Shown: positions 7,024 to 13,856 of the stretch, piece by piece
How positions within the stretch are numbered: position 1 is the first letter of the stretch
How the letters are laid out: every line of letters starts with the position of its first letter
Assembly: GCF_002902945.1 (NCBI RefSeq)
Contig: NZ_CP026102.1
Span: forward strand, 124,001-188,000
DNA: 64,000 nt
Direction: 5' to 3'
From: Paraburkholderia caribensis
GTDB lineage: Bacteria; Pseudomonadota; Gammaproteobacteria; Burkholderiales; Burkholderiaceae
Position numbers and translations under genes: made by a program
The notes under the pieces: generated by a model
Databases searched by the model: none
Seen by the model: only the letters and a program-made list of their open reading frames with translations
What the model was told of the DNA's origin: nothing

Positions 7024-9395
7024 CAAACCGTTCCCTCCGCGCGTTGCGCGCGTTCGAGCGGCGAAAGCCGCGCACTCTCGGCGGCTTGCGCCCGTTCGCG
7101 TTCGTAGTTGCGTTCGAGCTGCGACTTGGCTGCCGTGTATTGCTTCGGCCAGTTGACGTCGAAGTAGCCGATCTTCGCCGCCTCGTTCAGCGTCCACGAC
7201 GGATTCGCCAGATGCGGCCGCGCGACCGCGCACAAGTCCGCGCGGCCTGCTGCGATGATGCTGTTCACGTGATCCGCCTCGGAGATCGCCCCGACCGCGA
7301 TCGTCGCGATGCCCGCCTCGTTGCGGATGCGATCGGCGAACGGTGTCTGGAACATGCGTCCGAACACCGGCTTTTCTTCCTTGCTGACCTGACCCGACGA
7401 GACGTCGATCATGTCCGCGCCCGCCGCCTTGAACGCGCGTGCGATCTCGACGGCGTCGTCGGGCGTCGTGCCGCCGTCGACCCAGTCGTGCGCGGAAATT
7501 CGCACTGAGATCGGCTTGTCCTGCGGCCAGACCTTACGCATCGCAGCGAACACTTCAAGCGGGTAGCGCAGGCGATTCGCGAGCGAGCCGCCGTATTCGT
7601 CAGTGCGATGATTGGTGAGCGGCGAGAGGAAACTCGACAGGAAATAGCCGTGCGCGCAGTGCAATTCGAGCCAGTCAAAGCCGGCTTCCGCAGCCATTTC
7701 CGTAGCGCGCACGAATTGCGTTTCGATCTCGCGCAGTTCCGCATGGGTCGCTTCGCGCGACCATTGGCTCACGCCGCGCAGGTATTGCTGCGGCGATGCC
7801 GACACCAAAGGCCAGTTGTCGTCGGGCAAGGGCTGATCGATGCCTTCCCAACTGACGCGCGTCGAAGCCTTCGCGCCTGCGTGGCCGAGCTGCATGCCGA
7901 TCTTCGCATCGGATTGCGCGTGCACGAACTGCACGATGCGGCGCCACGCGGCGAGATGCGCGGGCGTGTACATGCCGGGGCATCCCGGCGTGATGCGCGC
8001 TTCGGGCGACACGCACGTCATCTCGGTCATCACGAGTGCCGCGCCGCCCATCGCGCGTGCGCCGAGATGCATCAGGTGATAGTCGCCCGCGACGCCGTCG
8101 ACAGCCGAATACTGCGCCATCGGCGAGACGACGATGCGGTTCTTCAACGTCACGCCGCGTAGTTTGAACGGCGTGAACATGGGCGGGACGGAGCGCTGTT
8201 CGGGCGCGCGTTCGATGCCCGCGCGAGCCGCGAGCCAGTTTTCGAATGACGAAAGGTAGCCGGGATCGCGCTCGCGCAGGTTCTCGTGCGAAATGCGCTG
8301 CGAGCGCGTCAGCAGCGAATACGCGAACTGCTCCGGCTCGAAAGCGGTGTAACGGTCGACATGCTCGAACCATTCCGTCGAATTGCGCGCGGCGTTCTGG
8401 ATGCGCAGCACGTCCACGCTGCGCACTTCCGTGTAGTGCGCGAGGGCGGCGGCGAGATCGTGCGGATGTGCGTCGATGCTGTTCGCGAGTTCGATCGCGT
8501 CTTCGAGCGCGAGCTTGGTGCCCGAGCCGATCGAGAAATGCGCGGTGTGCGCGGCGTCGCCCATCAGTACGACGGGTACGCGTTTGCCGTCGGCGCCTGT
8601 TTTCCAGTGCGCCCATTCGCGATTGACCACACGTGGAAAGCGAATCCATTGCGACGAGCCGCGCAGATGGCTCGCGTTCGACATCAACGGATGGCCGTCG
8701 AGGTACTTCGCAAAGAGTCGCTCGCAGAATGCGATGCCGTCTTCCTTGCTCATTTCGTCGAGTCCGGCCGCGCGCCAGACGCGCTCGGGTGTTTCGACGA
8801 TGAACGTCGACGTCTGGTCGTCGAAGCGGTACGCGTGCGCCTGGAACCAGCCCCATTCGGTCTTTTCGAATGCGAACGTGAAGGCGTCGAAGAGCTTGTT
8901 CGTGCCGAGCCACACGAAGCGGCAGTCGCGCATGTCGATGTCGGGTTGATAGGTCGCGGCGTATTTCTGGCGGATGGCGCTGTTCAGGCCGTCGCTGGCG
9001 ATGATGAGATCGGCGTCGTAATCGTCGTCGTTCGTGACCTGGGTTTCGAAGACCAGCTTCACGCCGAGTTCTTCGCAACGCGCCTGCAGGATGTTCAGCA
9101 GCCGCTTGCGGCCGATGCCGCAAAAGCCGTGTCCCGACGAGCGTACTTTCGCGCCGCGAAAGTTGATTTCGATGTCGTCCCAGTGGTTGAACGCGTCGAG
9201 GATCATGTCGGCGCTCCTGGCGTCGGCGGCGCGCAGATTGCCTAGCGTCTGGTCGGAGAACACGACGCCCCAGCCGAAGGTGTCGTACGGCCGGTTGCGC
9301 TCGACGACGACCACCTCGTGCGCCGGATGCCGGTGCTTCATCAACAACCCGAAATACAGGCCAGCCGGGCCGCCGCCGATACAGACAATGCGCAT
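7023..9395 (-). CDS. abmA: 2-aminobenzoyl-CoA monooxygenase/reductase (bifunctional flavoprotein)
   Basis: A 790-aa fusion. Residues 1 to about 390 are a class A flavin monooxygenase (dinucleotide motif GGGPAG at 7-12, second FAD motif GDAAHTAH at 279-286). Residues from about 405 to 760 are an Old Yellow Enzyme-type NADH:flavin oxidoreductase (MFTPFKLRGVTLKNRI, then HCAHGYFLSSFLSP and TDEYGGS). This fusion is known for 2-aminobenzoyl-CoA monooxygenase/reductase of Azoarcus, which hydroxylates and then reduces the aromatic ring, and is also annotated as salicylyl-CoA 5-hydroxylase/oxidoreductase. Ligase, RidA and beta-oxidation genes downstream favour anthranilate. It is the first gene of the operon, 31 bp from a good sigma-70 promoter. 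Confidence 0.92.
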   Translation of the reverse strand: MRIVCIGGGPAGLYFGLLMKHRHPAHEVVVVERNRPYDTFGWGVVFSDQTLGNLRAADARSADMILDAFNHWDDIEINFRGAKVRSSGHGFCGIGRKRLLNILQARCEELGVKLVFETQVTNDDDYDADLIIASDGLNSAIRQKYAATYQPDIDMRDCRFVWLGTNKLFDAFTFAFEKTEWGWFQAHAYRFDDQTSTFIVETPERVWRAAGLDEMSKEDGIAFCERLFAKYLDGHPLMSNASHLRGSSQWIRFPRVVNREWAHWKTGADGKRVPVVLMGDAAHTAHFSIGSGTKLALEDAIELANSIDAHPHDLAAALAHYTEVRSVDVLRIQNAARNSTEWFEHVDRYTAFEPEQFAYSLLTRSQRISHENLRERDPGYLSSFENWLAARAGIERAPEQRSVPPMFTPFKLRGVTLKNRIVVSPMAQYSAVDGVAGDYHLMHLGARAMGGAALVMTEMTCVSPEARITPGCPGMYTPAHLAAWRRIVQFVHAQSDAKIGMQLGHAGAKASTRVSWEGIDQPLPDDNWPLVSASPQQYLRGVSQWSREATHAELREIETQFVRATEMAAEAGFDWLELHCAHGYFLSSFLSPLTNHRTDEYGGSLANRLRYPLEVFAAMRKVWPQDKPISVRISAHDWVDGGTTPDDAVEIARAFKAAGADMIDVSSGQVSKEEKPVFGRMFQTPFADRIRNEAGIATIAVGAISEADHVNSIIAAGRADLCAVARPHLANPSWTLNEAAKIGYFDVNWPKQYTAAKSQLERNYERERAQAAESARLSPLERAQRAEGTV

Positions 9396-9425
9396 GCTGG
9401 TTCCCCAACGTGTGTGCTCGGCTTT

Positions 9426-9454
9426 ACTTTAGGTTTTGATAGTTTAGGTGTCAA
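9426..9454 (-). promoter_or_regulatory. Sigma-70 promoter of the abm operon with flanking candidate operator
   Basis: Read on the minus strand there is a perfect -35 (TTGACA, 9454-9449), a 17-nt spacer and a -10 of TAAAGT (9431-9426), with the abmA ATG about 30 nt downstream of the -10. The elements are flanked by an inverted pair TTTACTT (9423-9429) and AAGTAAA (9453-9459), and TTTAGGT occurs twice as a direct repeat. Either is a candidate site for the MarR regulator of this operon. Confidence 0.7.
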
Positions 9455-9573
9455 GTAAATTTCGGCGAAAAGGCTGAGCGAGACCTCGGATGTGATCCGG
9501 GAATAAAGGTGTCAGTTGCCTTGGCGAGTGTGGAAGGGCGTGCGCGAGTTTTTTGCGTTTCCCGGTCCGGGCG

Positions 9574-9732
9574 TCACCCGGCGTTCGACAACCACGCCAC
9601 AAGTCGAACCATGCCGATAACCGCACCGGCGCCCACGATAGTGAATCCGGCAGCGCGGCGGATATATCGTCCGGCGCTGCCGCATCGCCGGTCAGCATGC
9701 GTATTCCTGCCGTTGAACCAGACGTTCATCAT
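9574..9732 (-). CDS. Possible small membrane protein (52 aa), unrecognised
   Basis: A short reading frame with two adjacent ATG codons (9727-9732) preceded by AGGGAG at suitable spacing. The product is basic in its N-terminal half (NGRNTHADRRCGSAGRYIRR) and ends in one hydrophobic stretch (AAGFTIVGAGAVIGMVRLVAW) that could span the membrane. Family unknown. It sits alone between the abm promoter and the TonB receptor gene. Its length and the GC-rich background allow it to be chance; the ribosome-binding site is the main argument for it. Confidence 0.33.
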   Translation of the reverse strand: MMNVWFNGRNTHADRRCGSAGRYIRRAAGFTIVGAGAVIGMVRLVAWLSNAG

Positions 9733-9946
9733 TTCGCTCCCTGTGTCCCCATCTACGGGTCTGGACATACATCGCCCGACTGTCGCGGGCGCACTGACAC
9801 GACAAGCCATAACAGTTTGTACTCCGAACAATGCCGCACGGCCGATGGTGACGAAAACACGGTGCCCCCATCGGATGTCAGGTGTCGCAGGGTGTGCTGG
9901 AAGTGACAAACGCGCACGTCGCTCCACTATGCCACATATTTTCCGT

Positions 9947-9967
9947 AAATGCGAATGACTCGCATTT
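9947..9967. promoter_or_regulatory. Perfect inverted repeat, possible iron-responsive operator
   Basis: AAATGCGA and TCGCATTT form 8-bp perfect arms around 5 bp. The core resembles proteobacterial Fur-type sites, but the GC step in each arm departs from the AT-rich Fur consensus. It lies about 220 bp upstream of the TonB receptor start and about 215 bp upstream of the small minus-strand frame, so which gene it serves is unclear. Confidence 0.4.
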
Positions 9968-10100
9968 GATAGATTGGGTAAGAAACGTGGCTTACCTGCT
10001 CGAGAGCCGCCACCAGCGGGCGTAAGCGCCAACGCTGCGCGCGAAAAACACTGTGGTGCGGCGACGACTATGTGTCCTGGCAGGGCAAATTCAATTGCAA

Positions 10101-10119
10101 TTGCGAATCGTTGTCATTA
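10101..10119. promoter_or_regulatory. Candidate Fur box upstream of TonB receptor
   Basis: The 19-bp stretch TTGCGAATCGTTGTCATTA has the GAAT/TCATT half-site pattern of Fur operators in Burkholderia-type genomes and sits 67 bp before the receptor start, where a promoter is expected. It is an imperfect match judged by eye. Confidence 0.45.
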
Positions 10120-10185
10120 CCATTCACCCGAAATTTCGCCACCGTTTACATCAGGTGTTTCGTAACCCGCCTGCCATAACAACGA

Positions 10186-12366
10186 ATGAAGATTCTGAAG
10201 TCTGACCACCACGCGCTGTCTACTCACCGTATTTCCCGTTACCAGCCGGTACTCGGCGCAGCGCTGCTCATCAGCGTCGGGATTGCGCTATCCGCTGCAT
10301 CGTCGCGCGTTCACGCGGAGGACGCCGTTGCCGCAGACGCGACGCTGCCAACCGTCAGTGTCAAGGCGTCGGCGGATAGCGATGGGGCGCAGCCCGACAA
10401 GATCAGTGCTGGCGCGCTCGGCACGCTCAAGCAGGTCGACACGCCTTTTTCGACGCACGTCGTGACGAGCGAAGAGGCGCAGGATCGGTTCGCCAACACG
10501 GCCAACGACCTGTTCCAGTACGACCCCGCCGTGTCGATCACGAGCACCAACGCCATCGGCGAAAACTCGATGTTCAACGTGCGCGGCCTGCCGATCGACA
10601 CGCTCAACAGCATCAAGGTCGATGGTCAGAGCTTTCCGTCGTGGGATGCCGATCTCGCGCTTGAGCCGTTCGAGCAGGTGGAACTGCTCAAAGGGCTGTC
10701 CGGCTTCATGTACGGATTTGGCTCGCCGGGCGGTATCGTCAATTACGTCCTGAAACGTCCGACCGACACGCCGTATCGCAGCTTTTCGGTGGGGTATCAG
10801 TCGGCGGGTGTGTTCAGCGAGAAGCTCGACGTCGGCGGCCGCTTCGGCACGGATGACCGCTTCGGTTACCGCTTCAACCTCGTCAACGAAGAAGGCAATA
10901 CGGCCGAGGCGAACGGTCATCTGCGACGCCAGGTGGCGTCGGCGGCTCTGGACTTCCGCATTACGCCGGACCTGACCTGGTCGGTCGACGCGTTCTACAC
11001 GAAGCGTAAGCAGGAAGGCACGATCTTCGGCCTGATGTTCGGCTCGGACGCAGGCGGCATTCCTGACGCGAGCAAGGTGACGCACGACCTGTCGCAGCCG
11101 CAGAACTACTACCAGGTCGAGATGGCTTCGTTCGGAACGGGTCTCGACTACCGTCTCTCGGAGAACTGGCACGCGAGCGTGAAGTACCGCTTCGCGAAGG
11201 AAAACCGCACGAACTCGGACAGTCTGCTGTACGTGTACGACACAGCCGGCAACTACTCCAACACGCTGTATGCGGCGATGACGCGATACTTCTATCAGAA
11301 CGTCGATGCGATGGTGGAAGGCAAGTTCAACACGGGCAGCGTCAAGCACGATGTCGTGTTCGGTGCAGGATACCAATCGCAAGTCACCGAGTACGACAAC
11401 AGCGAAGGCTGGAACGACGGGTATAGTCTCGGCGTCGGTAACATCTATAGCAGCACGTTCCTGACCAATGCGGACGTGCATATCGGCGAGAACCTCTACA
11501 GGCAGTCCCGCACGACACAGGCCGCGCTCTATGCGAGCGACACCGTGCAGTTCACGCCGCGCATTTCGGCGCTGCTCGGCTTGCGCTATACGCAGTTCCA
11601 TCAGTTCACCTACGACCCGACGGGCGCGACCACGGCGAACTACAGCGCGTCGCCCGTGACGCCGACTGTGGCGTTGATGTACAAGACGGACCCGTATTCG
11701 ACGCTCTATGTCAGCTATGTCCAGTCGCTCGAGCAAGGCGGTTCGGCTGCGAACACCAACCTCAACTACCCGGCGACATTTGGTCCGCTGCGCAGCAAGC
11801 AGTACGAAGTGGGCTTCAAGACGGATCGCAGCAAGTGGGGCGCGAATCTGGCGCTGTTCCGCGTCGATCAGGGCTACAACTACACGAACTCCGCCAACAT
11901 TTTCGTTCAGGACGGCACCAAGCGTTATACGGGCGTCGACGCGAGCGGCTGGCTTCAGCTTGCCAGCGACTGGCGCGTGATGGGCGGCGTGATGTGGCTC
12001 GATACCAAGGCCGTCGATATCGACGATCCGACCATCGAAGGCAAGCGCATCTATGGCGCGCCGCGATGGACGGTGACGGGCCGTGTCGAATACAACCCGT
12101 CGTACATGCGTCGCCTTACGCTGGCATTCGGCGGCCGCTATGTCAGCGATATGGCCGTGGACGCCGCCAACACGCAATTCGTGCCGGCATATACCGTGTT
12201 CGATCTGAGCGGCAAGTATGAAACGCGTATTGCGGGGAAGGAAGTGACGTTCCGCGCGGGTATCAACAACCTCTTGAATCGCCGTTACTGGACGACTGCG
12301 TGGGGCTACTACGTTAGCCCGTCCGCGACGCGCACGGCAGTGGCTAGCGCGACGATGCAGTTCTAG
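10186..12366 (+). CDS. TonB-dependent siderophore receptor (no STN domain)
   Basis: Outer-membrane receptor of 726 aa. A long signal peptide ends at about residue 44 (SSRVHA before EDAVAAD), followed by the plug domain (VDTPFSTHVVTSEEAQ, then FNVRGLPID and EQVELLKGLSGFMYG) and the 22-strand barrel ending in an aromatic residue (ASATMQF), as barrel insertion requires. It lacks the N-terminal STN domain of signalling receptors, so it is a plain importer, most likely of a ferric siderophore. It stands alone on the plus strand with Fur-like sequence upstream. The ligand cannot be predicted. Confidence 0.93.
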   Translation: MKILKSDHHALSTHRISRYQPVLGAALLISVGIALSAASSRVHAEDAVAADATLPTVSVKASADSDGAQPDKISAGALGTLKQVDTPFSTHVVTSEEAQDRFANTANDLFQYDPAVSITSTNAIGENSMFNVRGLPIDTLNSIKVDGQSFPSWDADLALEPFEQVELLKGLSGFMYGFGSPGGIVNYVLKRPTDTPYRSFSVGYQSAGVFSEKLDVGGRFGTDDRFGYRFNLVNEEGNTAEANGHLRRQVASAALDFRITPDLTWSVDAFYTKRKQEGTIFGLMFGSDAGGIPDASKVTHDLSQPQNYYQVEMASFGTGLDYRLSENWHASVKYRFAKENRTNSDSLLYVYDTAGNYSNTLYAAMTRYFYQNVDAMVEGKFNTGSVKHDVVFGAGYQSQVTEYDNSEGWNDGYSLGVGNIYSSTFLTNADVHIGENLYRQSRTTQAALYASDTVQFTPRISALLGLRYTQFHQFTYDPTGATTANYSASPVTPTVALMYKTDPYSTLYVSYVQSLEQGGSAANTNLNYPATFGPLRSKQYEVGFKTDRSKWGANLALFRVDQGYNYTNSANIFVQDGTKRYTGVDASGWLQLASDWRVMGGVMWLDTKAVDIDDPTIEGKRIYGAPRWTVTGRVEYNPSYMRRLTLAFGGRYVSDMAVDAANTQFVPAYTVFDLSGKYETRIAGKEVTFRAGINNLLNRRYWTTAWGYYVSPSATRTAVASATMQF

Positions 12367-12401
12367 GCAGGCCGCCGCGATAATCAGCGATACGAAAGCG
12401 C

Positions 12402-12425
12402 CGGGCACACTGTTTCGTGTGCCTG
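12402..12425 (+). terminator. Possible terminator hairpin after the TonB receptor gene
   Basis: CGGGCACAC and GTGTGCCTG pair around a 6-nt loop (one G-T pair), 36 bp after the receptor stop. There is no clear T-run, so it is a weak candidate. A second small hairpin (GATGCG/CGCATC, 12449-12465) follows. Confidence 0.4.
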
Positions 12426-12465
12426 CCGCTTCTGACACTATTGCTTCTGATGCGTCCGACGCATC

Positions 12466-12769
12466 TGACAGCACGCCACCAATCTATCTTGTCCGAACGT
12501 CAATCGACCGATTGACGCTTCGTATACAGCCGAACGTCCGTCACTGACCGACACCTTAGTCAGCTTCAACCGGGTGGCCTTCCTTGCAGATAACAAATTG
12601 GTAATCGAGCGGCCAGACTATGGTCATTCGCGCTCGCCAATAATCTAATCGTCGCAAACCTGATGCCCAACGGTTGAAATCGCCGCGAGCGAATAAGGAA
12701 CCGTTAAGTCTTTTGGGCCTAATCTGAACGGGCATCTTTTGAACCCGCTCATCAAGGAAGGAGAGTTCG
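12466..12769. other. Non-coding stretch before the DUF4148 gene
   Basis: About 300 bp with no convincing gene. It must hold the promoter of the downstream DUF4148 gene, but I see no clear -35/-10 pair. A strong ribosome-binding site (AAGGAAGGAG) occurs at its end. Confidence 0.4.
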
Positions 12770-13069
12770 ATGAAAACCTCAATCACCATCGCGATGCTGA
12801 CCGGCGTGCTGTTAATGCCCGCAATCTCGTATGCGAAAATCGATTCGAATGCAGCTACAACCCGCGCCGAAGTGAAGGCGCAAATTGTGCAAGCCGGGGA
12901 AGACGGCACGCTGCATCAATCGAAGGTGCACTATCCCGACTACGACGCGAACGCGTCCACCGCTGCGCCCCAATCAGCAAGCGACTACGGAACGATACCG
13001 TTGAATTTTTCGCAGTCGGGATCGCCGGCGAAAGGCATGAGCGATAGCAAGCTGTTCGAACACCACTGA
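12770..13069 (+). CDS. DUF4148 domain-containing exported protein
   Basis: A 99-aa protein with a cleavable signal peptide (cleavage near ISYA, residues 19-22) and the DUF4148 core TRAEVKAQIVQAGEDGTL followed by YPD. This family is abundant in Burkholderiales; members are small periplasmic proteins of unknown function. An AAGGAAGGAG ribosome-binding site 6 nt before the ATG is unusually strong, so high translation is likely. It appears monocistronic, convergent with the following minus-strand operon. Confidence 0.85.
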   Translation: MKTSITIAMLTGVLLMPAISYAKIDSNAATTRAEVKAQIVQAGEDGTLHQSKVHYPDYDANASTAAPQSASDYGTIPLNFSQSGSPAKGMSDSKLFEHH

Positions 13070-13099
13070 TAGAACAGCGAGCAGCCGGGCGGTGCATGT

Positions 13100-13834
13100 C
13101 TAACGTTTGATGGCCCAGTCTATTGCGGCATCGAACAATTGCTGGCCCGACTGCGAGAGGTTCGCGAAGCTGTCGTTGCTCATGAAGAACATCACGCGCC
13201 GGGCAGGCGCGAGCGTTTCGTAGTCCATTGTCGCTCCCGTTTCGTAGGCAAAAATTGCAGCCTTCTCGGGCTGACCATAGACGCTCGCGATAATGGATGC
13301 GCCGAGGCCCGGCTTGCCCCAACTCATCGCCGCCTGCTTTCCATACACATTGACGACGCCCGCCGGTAAACCCGCAGCAATCGGATGTGGCGCATTCACG
13401 AGCCACAAGTAACGCTCTTTTTCTGTCTCGCCGAAATCGACATCATGGCGCTTGCCGCTCATCCCGAGATCGTCGAGCAGATCGTTTTCCCAGGTGACGA
13501 GCGGCACGGGTAGCGTGCGCCACCCCGGCAATACATCCTTCGACGACACCGTCGACGAGATGACGATCAGACTCGCGTCGCGCGCGAGTTCGGGGCGGTA
13601 ATCCTGATCGACGAGTTGAACGGCATAGCCGCGTGCGTCGAGATGCGCGGCGATGCGCTGATCAGTGGCAACGTTGGGGCCGTGCAGTTGCACGACCATC
13701 ACGATACTTTTCTGCGTGCCCTGGTTATTGGCGCGGGCGACCGACGGTAACAGTGCGGCAGCCGCGAAACCGAGCAGCGAAGAAAGCGCGTGACGTCGCG
13801 TGTGATCGATCGTGGCCGTTCGATTGCGTTTCAT
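13100..13834 (-). CDS. Exported ThuA-like/class I glutamine amidotransferase-like protein
   Basis: A 244-aa protein starting at MKRNRTATIDHTRRHAL, with a signal sequence of twin-arginine-like type (RRHALSSLLGFAAAALL) ending near ARA. The mature part begins SIVMVVQLHG and contains VNVYGKQAAMSWGKPGLG and a C-terminal MFFMSNDSFANLSQSG. The alternating strand/helix layout suggests the flavodoxin-like ThuA/amidotransferase fold; no catalytic Cys-His pair is evident. The chosen ATG (13832-13834) has AGGA at about 8 nt and lies 22 bp after the stop of the signalling TonB receptor, so it is the last gene of that operon. Function in siderophore handling is inference. Confidence 0.7.
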   Translation of the reverse strand: MKRNRTATIDHTRRHALSSLLGFAAAALLPSVARANNQGTQKSIVMVVQLHGPNVATDQRIAAHLDARGYAVQLVDQDYRPELARDASLIVISSTVSSKDVLPGWRTLPVPLVTWENDLLDDLGMSGKRHDVDFGETEKERYLWLVNAPHPIAAGLPAGVVNVYGKQAAMSWGKPGLGASIIASVYGQPEKAAIFAYETGATMDYETLAPARRVMFFMSNDSFANLSQSGQQLFDAAIDWAIKR

Positions 13835-13856
13835 GGCGAGTTCCTCGTGGCCGGGT

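Noticed and set aside
10288..12474. 728-codon frame on the minus strand
   Set aside because: Antisense shadow of the TonB receptor, low-complexity Arg/Val composition and no recognisable family.
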